The notes under the pieces: model-generated
What the model was told of the DNA's origin: nothing
Databases searched by the model: none
What the model saw: only the letters and a program-made list of their open reading frames with translations
Assembly (NCBI RefSeq): GCF_003387475.1
Contig: NZ_QUNO01000020.1
Coordinates: 1-64,000 of the forward strand
DNA length: 64,000 bases
Source of the DNA: Kutzneria buriramensis
Lineage (GTDB): Bacteria > Actinomycetota > Actinomycetes > Mycobacteriales > Pseudonocardiaceae
Reading direction: 5' to 3'
Made by a program: the position numbers and the translations under genes
Shown: positions 34,482 through 42,270 of the stretch, piece by piece
How the letters are laid out: each line of letters begins with the position of its first letter
Numbering within the stretch: position 1 is the first letter of the stretch

Positions 34482-35906
34482 TCACGCGCCGATGCGCACG
34501 CTCACGGTCTTCGGCTCGGTGAAGAACTCCCGGCTGAACGTCCCACCCTCGCGCCCGAGCCCCGAATCGCCGACCCCACCGAACGGTGAGCGCAGGTCCC
34601 GCACGAAGAAGCAGTTGACCCACACGTTCCCACTGCGCAGCCTCGCGGCGACCCGATGCGCCCGGTTCACCCCCTCGCTGAACACCATCGCCGAGAGCCC
34701 GTACGGGGTGTCGTTCGCCAGCCGGACACCTTCTTCCTCGGTGGCAAACCCCGTCACCGTCACGACCGGCCCGAACACCTCCTCCCGCTGCACGGGAGCA
34801 TCCGCCGGCGCCTCGGTCAGCACCGTCGGCCGGACGAACCAGTCCTCGCCGACCCCGCCGGTCACCACCGACGCCCCACCGGTCTTCGTCGGATCCAGAT
34901 ACCCCACGACCTTCGCGAAGTGCTTCTCCGACGCCAGCGGCCCGATCGCCGTCGACGGATCGGACGGATCACCCAACCGAAGGCTCGCCGCCGCCGCGAC
35001 GAACCGCGACAGGAACTCGTCGTACACGCCGCGCTGTACGTACAGCCGCGACCCGGCCAGGCACACCTGCCCCGTGTTGCTGAACGCCGCCCGAATCGAC
35101 CAGTCCACCGCCACATCGAGGTCCGCGTCGTCGAACACCAGGTTCGACCCCTTGCCGCCCAACTCCAGGCTCACCGGCGTCAGATGAGCCGCGCCCGCCG
35201 CCGCGATTGCCCGACCCGTCACGGAACTTCCCGTGAACGTGATCCGGTCGACGCGCGGGTCCCGCGTCAGCACCGCGCCGGCGTCGCCGAAGCCCAGCAC
35301 CACGTTCAGCACCCCCTCGGGGATGCCGGCCTCCAGCGCCAGCCGGCCGATGATCGCCGCCGAGCGCGGGGTGTCCTCGGCCGGCTTCAGCACCACCGTG
35401 TTGCCCCACGCCAGCGCCGGCGCGATCTTCCACGTCGCCAGCATCAGCGGGAAGTTCCACGGGGAGATCGCCGCCACCACACCGGCCGACTCGTACCGCG
35501 TGTACGTGTGCATGCCGATGTCGGACGGGAACGTCTCGGCCGTCGACAGCCGCGCGTGGTCGGCGAAGAACCGGAAGTTCTCCGCCGAGCGCGGCACGTC
35601 GTGCGACGAGGCGGCCGCGATCGGCTTGCCCATGTCACGACCCTCGGCCTCGCCGAGCTCCGCCGCGTTGGCCTCCATCAGGTCGGCGAACCTGTGCAGC
35701 AGACGTCCGCGTTCGGCGAAACCCATGCGCGGCCAGGGACCCTCGTCGTACGCCTTCCGTGCCGCGGCCACCGCAAGGTCGACGTCGGCGGCCGACCCGC
35801 GGGCCACGGTGGCGTAGCTCTGCCGCGTGTACGGGTCGATGTCGTCGTACGTGGCGCCGTCGGCGGAGTCGGTCTCCGCGCCGCCGATGATGTGCCGGAT
35901 CTTCAC
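34482..35906 (-). CDS. (carboxymethyl-)hydroxymuconate semialdehyde dehydrogenase
   Basis: A 474-residue NAD-dependent aldehyde dehydrogenase. N151 is in SPWNFP, the general base E248 in LELGGKG, and the nucleophile C282 in NTGQVCLAGSR. The closest groups are the HpaE/DmpC-type semialdehyde dehydrogenases of meta-cleavage pathways. GTG 35906 overlaps the transporter stop (GTGA). It would oxidise the ring-opening product of the divergent dioxygenase. Whether the natural substrate carries a carboxymethyl group is open. Confidence 0.88.
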   Translation of the reverse strand: MKIRHIIGGAETDSADGATYDDIDPYTRQSYATVARGSAADVDLAVAAARKAYDEGPWPRMGFAERGRLLHRFADLMEANAAELGEAEGRDMGKPIAAASSHDVPRSAENFRFFADHARLSTAETFPSDIGMHTYTRYESAGVVAAISPWNFPLMLATWKIAPALAWGNTVVLKPAEDTPRSAAIIGRLALEAGIPEGVLNVVLGFGDAGAVLTRDPRVDRITFTGSSVTGRAIAAAGAAHLTPVSLELGGKGSNLVFDDADLDVAVDWSIRAAFSNTGQVCLAGSRLYVQRGVYDEFLSRFVAAAASLRLGDPSDPSTAIGPLASEKHFAKVVGYLDPTKTGGASVVTGGVGEDWFVRPTVLTEAPADAPVQREEVFGPVVTVTGFATEEEGVRLANDTPYGLSAMVFSEGVNRAHRVAARLRSGNVWVNCFFVRDLRSPFGGVGDSGLGREGGTFSREFFTEPKTVSVRIGA

Positions 35907-37186
35907 GATGTCTGCTCCCTCAGTCGGATGGTGGCCGCGGCCCGGCCGGCCACCGGCACCAGCCCGGTCGCGACCAGGCCGATCACCGCCACGGCGGCGA
36001 AGAGATAGAAGTTCCACACGTAGTTCGCGCCGGACGCCAGCACCAGGCCGCCGAGCACCGGCCCGAGGATCGCGCCGAGCCGGCCGACGCCGAGCGACCA
36101 GCCGATGCCGGTGGCGCGGGACGTGGGCGGGTAGTACCGGGTGACGAACACGTTCAGCAGGTTGGTGGTGCCGATGGCGCCGTAGCCGGCGACCGCGGCC
36201 AGCACGTAGATGGCCACAGTGGACGGTCGCGTCGCCAGCAGCGCGATGCTCAGCACGGCCAGCAGGAACGACGCCGCCACCACCGGCTTCGACCCGAGCA
36301 CGTCGGCCGCCCGCCCGCCGATCACCGAGCCGACGATCGAGCCCAGGTTGAACACCAGCAGGAAGCTCAGCGCCGAACCCAGTGGGAAGTGCGCCTGGCG
36401 CATGATCTGCGGCAGCCACGTGTTCATCCCGTAGACGACCAGCAGCGAGCTGAAAGTGGCCAGCCACAACAGAACCGTGCCGACACGAAAACCGGGCGCC
36501 GCCAGCTCGCGCAGGCCGGTGAGCCAGTTCCGCTTCTCCGGCAACGAGATCACCGGCACCTCGACCCCGAGCCGCGCCGCCAATGCGGAGGCCTCAGACG
36601 TGCGCCCCCGCAACACCAGGTACTCCAACGACTCCGGCAGCCAGCGCAGCGCGATCGGCACCGCCAGCACCGGCGCGGCGCCGATCAGGTACATGATCTG
36701 CCAGCCCAGCGCGGGAATCACCGGGATCGCCACCGCCGACGCGAGAATGCCGCCGACCGCGTACCCCGACTGCATCATCGCGTACGTCAGGTTGGGCCGG
36801 CCCGCCGGCGCGTACTCCACGACCAGCGCGGCGGCCGTCGGCATCAACCCGCCGAGCCCGATGCCGGCGACGAACCTCAATACCCCGAACACTTCCGGGT
36901 TCGGCGCGATCGCGCACAGCGCCGTGCAGACGGAGAACCACAGCATGCAGATGACCAGGATGCGGCGGCGGCCGATCAGGTCGGTCACCGTGCCCGCCAG
37001 CAGCGCGCCGAGCAGCATGCCGATCAGCGCGTAGCTGCCGATCGTGCCGGCCTGTGCGGGGCCGATGTGCCAGTCGGCGAGCAGGGACGGCACCGTGGTG
37101 CCGTAGACGACGAGGTCGTAGCCGTCGAAGGTGACGGCGAAGGCGCACAGCGCCACGACGATCCATAAGCTTCTTCTGGGCTGCAT
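35903..37186 (-). CDS. aromatic acid:H+ symporter family MFS transporter
   Basis: A 427-residue, 12-helix AAHS-type transporter. The first helix has the family signature with Asp (FAVTFDGYDLVVYG), and the helix 2-3 loop is GTVTDLIGRRRILV. A long central loop (about 195-230) separates the halves. It would import the aromatic acid degraded by this locus. It overlaps the dehydrogenase by 4 bp and follows the aldolase-family gene by 13 bp. Confidence 0.9.
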   Translation of the reverse strand: MQPRRSLWIVVALCAFAVTFDGYDLVVYGTTVPSLLADWHIGPAQAGTIGSYALIGMLLGALLAGTVTDLIGRRRILVICMLWFSVCTALCAIAPNPEVFGVLRFVAGIGLGGLMPTAAALVVEYAPAGRPNLTYAMMQSGYAVGGILASAVAIPVIPALGWQIMYLIGAAPVLAVPIALRWLPESLEYLVLRGRTSEASALAARLGVEVPVISLPEKRNWLTGLRELAAPGFRVGTVLLWLATFSSLLVVYGMNTWLPQIMRQAHFPLGSALSFLLVFNLGSIVGSVIGGRAADVLGSKPVVAASFLLAVLSIALLATRPSTVAIYVLAAVAGYGAIGTTNLLNVFVTRYYPPTSRATGIGWSLGVGRLGAILGPVLGGLVLASGANYVWNFYLFAAVAVIGLVATGLVPVAGRAAATIRLREQTS

Positions 37187-37199
37187 GGCGGGGGTCCTT

Positions 37200-37859
37200 T
37201 CACCGCGACGTTGCGGTCAGGTGGAGCCAGATGCGGTTGAGTAGTTCGGATCCGGTCGCCGCCCAGGACGCCTGTTCCTCGGCGGGCAGCGCGCGGACCG
37301 GGCCGTGTGGGGCGACGGCGAGCGTGAGCTTGGCGGTCTCGTCGAGAATCCACATGCGCGCCACCGCTTCGGCGACGGTGGCGCCGACGGTGATCGCGCC
37401 GTTGCCGCGCAGCACCAGCGCGGACGCGCTGCCGAGCGCGGCGGCCAGGTCGTCGGCGATGGCCGGGTCCCGCACCAGGCGGGAGTTGTGGAAGATCGGC
37501 ACGATCGGGCCGAGCAGCGCGCCCTGACCGTGCAGCGGGATCAGTGGGAGGGCCAGCGCGGCGGTGGCCGCGACGGCCGTCGGCTGGGCGCGGCAGATCG
37601 CGCCCACGTCCGGTCGGACGGCCGCGATCGCGGTGTGCATCCACGCCTCGCGGGGCGTTCCGGCCGGAAGAGTGTTCGTGCCAATGGGCAGCCTTGGGAA
37701 TTCTTCACCGGTCAGCGAGCCCAGCGGCCGGGGCGGGGTGATCAGCAGCTCCGCGTCCGAGATCCTGGCGCTGACATGCCCGAACGCGGTCACGAGGCCG
37801 GCCGCGTGCAGGGCGTGACCGGCCCTGGTCAGGTCCTCGGTGAGGGTGGCTGTCGTCAT
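37200..37859 (-). CDS. class II aldolase/adducin-family enzyme
   Basis: A 219-residue member of the zinc-dependent class II aldolase fold (FGHVSARIS, then LHGQGALLGPIVPIFHNSR; LVLRGNGAITVGATVAEAV). The HGxxH metal pattern is not clear: the typical His pair is replaced by HGQGA, so activity may differ from sugar-phosphate aldolases. In a meta-cleavage operon such a protein may act as a decarboxylase or aldolase on a carboxylated intermediate (inference). It is the first gene of the operon. Confidence 0.75.
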   Translation of the reverse strand: MTTATLTEDLTRAGHALHAAGLVTAFGHVSARISDAELLITPPRPLGSLTGEEFPRLPIGTNTLPAGTPREAWMHTAIAAVRPDVGAICRAQPTAVAATAALALPLIPLHGQGALLGPIVPIFHNSRLVRDPAIADDLAAALGSASALVLRGNGAITVGATVAEAVARMWILDETAKLTLAVAPHGPVRALPAEEQASWAATGSELLNRIWLHLTATSR

Positions 37860-37868
37860 GGGGGCAAT

Positions 37869-37929
37869 CGTTACCGGTATCTGTATATCTGTCAACGGTG
37901 TATTGACATGTATATCGATACCTGTAACG
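37869..37929. promoter_or_regulatory. 61-bp interrupted palindrome, divergent operator
   Basis: Arms 37869-37895 and 37903-37929 match in 22 of 27 positions: cgttac, ggtatc, tata and tgtcaa blocks in mirror order around the 7-nt centre cggtgta. It lies between the aldolase operon and the dioxygenase gene and covers both promoters. TTGAC at 37903 could be a -35 box of the rightward promoter. It is a candidate site for the PadR regulator. Confidence 0.72.
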
Positions 37930-37969
37930 TGGTGCACGTTCGGTCACCGGCAGACAGCGAGGTGGGGCT

Positions 37970-38857
37970 GTGATCACCATCCAGGACATCGGCTATGTCC
38001 GTTCCGGCACGGCGGACCTGGCCACCGCCGTCGGCTTCGCGGTCGACGTGGTGGGCCTGGAACTGGTGGAGCGGACCGCGGACCGCGCCTACCTGCGGGC
38101 CGACAACCGCCACCACTGCCTGTCCTTCGTGGCCGGCGAGTCCGGCGTGCTGGCCTCGGCCTTCGTGCTCGCCGACGAGGACCGGTTGGCCGATGCCGAA
38201 ACGGAGTTGGAACAGGCCGGGCTGACGGTGACCCGCGGCGACAAGGCCGCCGCCGCGGACCGGCACGTGCGGGAGTTCATCGCCTTCGAGGACCCGTTCG
38301 GCAACGTCGTCGAGCTCGTGGTGGACCAGAAGGAGGTGCCCACGCCGGTGAACTTCGCGCGCGCCGCCGGCATCACCGAGTTCGGCCACCTCTGCCTGGA
38401 CGCGCCGGATGTCCGTGCCGCGTACCGGTTCTGGACCAGGCACTTCAACATGAAGGTGTCCGACTGGATCGGCGACGTCGCCTGCCTGCTGCGGTTCGAC
38501 CCCGTGCACCACAAGATGGCCGTGTTCCAGGGCGCCGGTCCCGGCCTGTGCCACATGAACTTCCAGGTCGCCACGATCGACGACGTCATGCGCAACTGGA
38601 ACTTCCTGCGGGACAACGGGATCGAGATCGAGCAGGGGCCCGGCCGGCACCCCCAGTCCGGCGCGGTCTTCCTGTACTTCAAGGGACCCGAGGGCCTGAC
38701 CTACGAGTACTCCTACGGGGTGCGGCGGATCGAGGACGACGCAGCCTGGCGGGTGCGGTACTTCGACCCGGCCGAGCCGGACGCGATCGACATGTGGCGC
38801 GGGCCGACCAACCGCTGCGCGTCCCAGCCGCAGCTGCCCGGCCTGGCGGCGCGCTGA
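37970..38857 (+). CDS. extradiol ring-cleavage dioxygenase (type I, VOC fold)
   Basis: A 295-residue two-domain catechol 2,3-dioxygenase-type enzyme. The Fe(II)/Mn(II) triad is H140 (FGHLCLD), H195 (CHMNFQV) and E246 (TYEYSYG); H180/H181 supply the second-sphere base. The N-terminal module has lost its ligands, as usual. It performs the ring-opening step that feeds the dehydrogenase, hydratase and aldolase of the locus. The exact catechol is unknown, although the C-terminal region resembles enzymes for carboxylated or extended catechols. Confidence 0.9.
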   Translation: MITIQDIGYVRSGTADLATAVGFAVDVVGLELVERTADRAYLRADNRHHCLSFVAGESGVLASAFVLADEDRLADAETELEQAGLTVTRGDKAAAADRHVREFIAFEDPFGNVVELVVDQKEVPTPVNFARAAGITEFGHLCLDAPDVRAAYRFWTRHFNMKVSDWIGDVACLLRFDPVHHKMAVFQGAGPGLCHMNFQVATIDDVMRNWNFLRDNGIEIEQGPGRHPQSGAVFLYFKGPEGLTYEYSYGVRRIEDDAAWRVRYFDPAEPDAIDMWRGPTNRCASQPQLPGLAAR

Positions 38858-38946
38858 TGCCCGTCGTCCGGACGGGGACCACCCTGAGCGAACGGGATCG
38901 CTGAAACCCGGGACGGCAGGGCGGTGCCGGTCGTATCGTCCCGTTC

Positions 38947-39471
38947 GTGGTAGCGGACTTAGCGCCGTCGGAGCGGGTGCTGTGGACCGGATCGCCGGTC
39001 CGGCACCCCGTCTTCGACTCCTCCGACCGGCTCGTGGTGCCGGGTGCGATCTTCGGTGTCCCGTTCACGGTGTTCTGGATCTCGACCGCGACCAACGCCG
39101 GCGCGCCGAGCTTCTTCGTCGCCTTCGGGTACGTCTTCCTGGCCTGGACGGTGTTTCTGCTGATCGGCCGGCCCGCGCTCCGGTGGCTGGAGCTGCGGGC
39201 GACGGTGTACACCGTCACCGACCAGCGGGTGGTGATCGAGGCGAAGGTGTTCGGCGTGGCCCGTAGCCGGAGCCGCTACCTGCGCCAGCTGTCGCCGCCG
39301 AGGGTCGCCGCCCGCGCCGGCGGCCTCGGCGATGTGCGGTTCGACGAGCCGGGGTTCGTGGACATGGTGCGCGCCAACCGGAACCGGCCGATGCCGCAGC
39401 GACCGTTCGAGCTGCGGGCCATCGACGGCGCGGAGCGGGTACGGGACCTCATCATGGCCGCGAGCAGGTGA
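38947..39471 (+). CDS. bacterial PH-domain (bPH2-like) membrane protein
   Basis: A 174-residue protein starting at GTG 38947. An N-terminal segment (APSERVLWTGSP) typical of YdbS/YdbT-like proteins precedes two transmembrane helices (about 29-47 and 54-73), and a bPH2 domain (ATVYTVTDQRVVIEAKV) follows. Membrane-associated, role unknown. Followed by a strong hairpin shared with the convergent alginate lyase gene. Confidence 0.8.
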   Translation: MVADLAPSERVLWTGSPVRHPVFDSSDRLVVPGAIFGVPFTVFWISTATNAGAPSFFVAFGYVFLAWTVFLLIGRPALRWLELRATVYTVTDQRVVIEAKVFGVARSRSRYLRQLSPPRVAARAGGLGDVRFDEPGFVDMVRANRNRPMPQRPFELRAIDGAERVRDLIMAASR

Positions 39472-39508
39472 ACCGGGCCCGACGGATCCGCGGTCCGCCG
39501 GGCCCGGT
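39472..39508. terminator. bidirectional hairpin
   Basis: accgggcccgacgga (39472-39486) pairs with tccgccgggcccggt (39494-39508), one mismatch, 7-nt loop, starting one base after the PH-domain gene and ending before the alginate lyase stop. Confidence 0.85.
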
Positions 39509-39514
39509 CACCAC

Positions 39515-40291
39515 TCAGCTGTGCGCCACGGTCAGCGCGTAGAAGTGCACGGTCGCGCCGATGGTGGAGCTGCTGCCGGACGTCTGGTCGTAGTCGCCGG
39601 CCTTGAAGTACTGCGGGTAGCCGTTCCAGGCCGACGGGATCGTGAGCTTGGTGGTGGCCCCGTTGATCTGGATCGAGAGCGTGTTGCCGCCGGTCACGCT
39701 GATCACGTAGCTGAACGTGGTGTTCAGCGCCACGTGGCCGATGGTGTGCGGGGTCTGGCCGCCGCCGGGACCGCCCTCCAGCCCGGCCACGATGTCGCCG
39801 TTGCTGTGGTAGTACAGCTCGACCAGCGGCTTGGTGGTGCCGCTGCTCTCACTGGCGTGGATCTGCCCGATGCACACGCTGGACGGCACCTTCGTCACCT
39901 TCACGGTGGCGCTCAGTTTGTGCGTTCCGGGCAGCCCCCAACTCGCCGCCGAACCGCTGGCGTTCATCTCCCGCAGCTCGGATCGGGAAAAGTTCGAGTT
40001 GGGCGTGTGCACGCCGTTTTCCGGGTCCCAGAACGTCATGGACCCGTCGGTCTTGTCGGTGTAGAAGTAGCTGTCCTGGTAACCGTTCGCGCCTTTGAGC
40101 CGGCTGGGGCTGATCGTGTTCGGCGAGCCCGGCGAGCCGGTCGGCTCCTGGAGCTCCCACACCGACAGGTTGAAGTTTCCGCCCGGCGCGACGGACGTGC
40201 TCAGGGCCGGTGCGGCCACGGCCGCCTGGCCGGCGAACAGGGCGCCGGCCGCGGCGAGGGTCAGGGCGCTCGCCGTCAGCTTCTTGTTCAA
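39515..40291 (-). CDS. secreted PL7 alginate lyase
   Basis: A 258-residue exported polysaccharide lyase. A signal peptide (NKKLTASALTLAAAGALFAG, cleavage near AVAAPA) precedes the PL7 jelly roll with all three signatures: RSELRE (103-108), QIH (143-145; catalytic His) and YFKAGDYDQ (228-236; catalytic Tyr). The QIH form is usual for polyG or polyMG specificity. The start is the rare TTG at 40291, chosen because GAGGAG lies just upstream and no ATG/GTG gives a proper signal peptide. Confidence 0.92.
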   Translation of the reverse strand: MNKKLTASALTLAAAGALFAGQAAVAAPALSTSVAPGGNFNLSVWELQEPTGSPGSPNTISPSRLKGANGYQDSYFYTDKTDGSMTFWDPENGVHTPNSNFSRSELREMNASGSAASWGLPGTHKLSATVKVTKVPSSVCIGQIHASESSGTTKPLVELYYHSNGDIVAGLEGGPGGGQTPHTIGHVALNTTFSYVISVTGGNTLSIQINGATTKLTIPSAWNGYPQYFKAGDYDQTSGSSSTIGATVHFYALTVAHS

Positions 40292-40511
40292 TTCTTCTCC
40301 TCGCAGGGACACGTGGCGGCGTGAGGTGAACCGTGGAATCAGGCAGGAGTCACGGTTTTCGGGCCGCCCCGTCACAGCGAGAAATGGCAGCGCTGGCAGG
40401 GGTGGTGCTCATGAAGTTCTATCTCCTCCGGTCTGGCGGCGGTGCCATTCCGACTTCGAGAAGAGCAGGGGACAACAGTTTGCGGTTACCCGGGCAGCGC
40501 CGTCAACACTT

Positions 40512-40526
40512 CTGAACAGTGTTCAG
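40512..40526. promoter_or_regulatory. palindrome CTGAACA-G-TGTTCAG
   Basis: A perfect 7-bp dyad typical of TetR operators, 14 bp past the TetR stop and 220 bp before the alginate lyase start. Further half-sites (ttgttcag at 40537-40544 and nearby) follow. It may control the lyase or end the TetR transcript. Confidence 0.45.
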
Positions 40527-40539
40527 GCACGTGAATTGT

Positions 40540-41127
40540 TCAGAGCTGTGAACCGGAAAGCAGGGTCAGAAGTTCTTCCACATCGTGGACGATCCGGTCG
40601 CGCGGCGTGCGGGCCCGCACCGCGACGCGGACGCCGAGCCAGGCGTTGAACGCGACGCTCGTCAGCGTCTCCGCGCTCATCCGATCGGTGACGGAGCCGT
40701 CCCGCTGGCCCCGCCGGATCAACCCTTCGAGGAGTTCGCGGCTGCCGGCCAGGTGCAGGCCCAGACGTTCGGCCGCGTCGTCGTCGGTGGGGCCGACCTC
40801 CGTCGCGCTGTTCACGACCAGGCAGCCGCGGCGGTCGTCGGGGGCCGAGTCGAGCAGCATGTCGAACAGGCCTCGGATCGCGGCCCGGCCGTCGGGCGCG
40901 GTGGCGGCCGCGTCCCCGAAGACCTTCTCGGTGGTGGCCGTGTAGCGGTCCAGCGCCTTGAGGTAGAGGGAGTGCTTGTCCCCGAAGGTGTCGTACATGC
41001 TGCGCCGGCCGACACCGGTGTGCTCGACCAGGTCCTGCACGGAGGTCGCCTCGTAGCCGCGCTCCCAGAACAGCGCCATCGCCGCCGCGACCGCCTCGTC
41101 CGGGTCGAATTCCTTGTGCCGCACCAT
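40540..41127 (-). CDS. TetR-family regulator
   Basis: A 195-residue regulator with HTH at about 8-55 (FDPDEAVAAAMALFWERGY, then TSVQDLVEHTGVGRRSMYDTFGDKH) and the TetR_C_6/NemR-AcuR-like C-terminal domain containing GCLVVNSATE. Such regulators often sense electrophiles. It follows the SDR gene by 21 bp on the same strand and presumably controls it. Confidence 0.9.
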   Translation of the reverse strand: MVRHKEFDPDEAVAAAMALFWERGYEATSVQDLVEHTGVGRRSMYDTFGDKHSLYLKALDRYTATTEKVFGDAAATAPDGRAAIRGLFDMLLDSAPDDRRGCLVVNSATEVGPTDDDAAERLGLHLAGSRELLEGLIRRGQRDGSVTDRMSAETLTSVAFNAWLGVRVAVRARTPRDRIVHDVEELLTLLSGSQL

Positions 41128-41148
41128 GGGGACAAACCTCTCACACGA

Positions 41149-41823
41149 TCACAGCGCCGCGCTCAGGCCGGCCTTCACCTTCCGGGTGAGCTCGTCGAAG
41201 AGCACCTCGGGCTCGCCCTTGGCCACCGCGTCCAGCGTGGTGCTGGCGACCTCGGCCGGGTCCGACTTGCCGCTCTCCACGTGGGCCGCCATGTCGGTGT
41301 CCATGTAGCCGACGTGCAGACCGGTGACGGTGATGCCCTTGGGCGCCAGCTCCTGGCGGACCACGTTGGTCATCGCCCACTCGGCCGCCTTGGCCACCGA
41401 GTACGCGCCGACGGACGGGAAGTGCGCCCAGGACAGGACGGAGGCCACGTTGAGGACGGCGCCGCCGCCGTTGGCCTCGATCACCGGGGCGAACGCGCGG
41501 ATGGCGACCAGCGGGCCGACGTAGTGCACGTCGATCTGGTCGCGGATGGCGTCGAGATCGCTGGTGAGCAGTTCGAGCTCGCCGGAGGTGCCGGCGTTGT
41601 TGATCAGGAGCGTGGCGTCGGACGCGACCTTTGCGGCCGCCTCGATGCTGGCGTGGTCGGTGACGTCGAGGCGCAGCGGGATCGCGCCCTCGATGTCGAC
41701 GGTCTCGGGGCGGCGCGCGGTGGCGTACACCTTCGCGCCGCGCTCGACGAGCTGCTTGGCGAACTCCCGGCCCAGGCCGCGGTTCGCGCCGGTGACAACG
41801 GCAACGGTGTTGGTGAGGTCCAT
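41149..41823 (-). CDS. short-chain dehydrogenase/reductase
   Basis: A 224-residue classical SDR: TGANRGLG at 11-18, NNAG at 75-78, S128, Y141 and K145 (YSVAK). The A-R-R after strand 2 (TARRPE) favours NADP. It is upstream of and probably co-transcribed with the TetR gene. The role may be reduction of a reactive carbonyl, matching the NemR-like partner (inference). Confidence 0.9.
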   Translation of the reverse strand: MDLTNTVAVVTGANRGLGREFAKQLVERGAKVYATARRPETVDIEGAIPLRLDVTDHASIEAAAKVASDATLLINNAGTSGELELLTSDLDAIRDQIDVHYVGPLVAIRAFAPVIEANGGGAVLNVASVLSWAHFPSVGAYSVAKAAEWAMTNVVRQELAPKGITVTGLHVGYMDTDMAAHVESGKSDPAEVASTTLDAVAKGEPEVLFDELTRKVKAGLSAAL

Positions 41824-41959
41824 GCCTTCGACGGTACTCTGTTGAGAACGAACGGTGCAATAAGCGTGACGGTGACCGTGACCACGTTCCGCGGGGCGAC
41901 ACGCCGACACAACATGTGGGTGCTTGCGACCGTGCTCGGCCCATGTATTGTGTTCACTG

Positions 41960-42145
41960 AGCTGGTTCGGCCGCCCCGCCAGGGCGGTCGTCGCAAGAGG
42001 GAACCCGGTGGAAGTCCGGGACTGCCCCGCAGCGGTGAACGGGAACGAAAGCCGTCAGGAAGCACTGGACGCCCAGTCCGGGAAGCGACGGCCGGTAGGT
42101 GCCGACAGGCATGCCCGTGAGTCCGAAGACCTGCCCGCTCGCCCG
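41960..42145 (+). ncRNA. cobalamin riboswitch
   Basis: The conserved B12-element blocks are in order: ggaacccggtggaagtccgg, the core actgccccgcagcggtgaa (42021-42039), a variable arm with gggaacgaaagccg, and the 3' box agtccgaagacctgccc (42119-42135). The region 42146-42270 that follows is GC-rich with several alternative stems and can serve as the expression platform. It lies directly before nrdAB, as described for Streptomyces: cobalamin represses class Ia RNR when a B12-dependent class II enzyme can work. Confidence 0.93.
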
Positions 42146-42270
42146 TCCGCACCGCGGCCGGGCTCGTGTCCAGGCCCCGAGGGAGGGCGTGGGGACCCGC
42201 CGACCGGCGCCTGCCGGCGTGTCCTCGCGCGTGCCCCGAAAGGCCGACAGCGTGCGAGGAGTCAAGGGCT

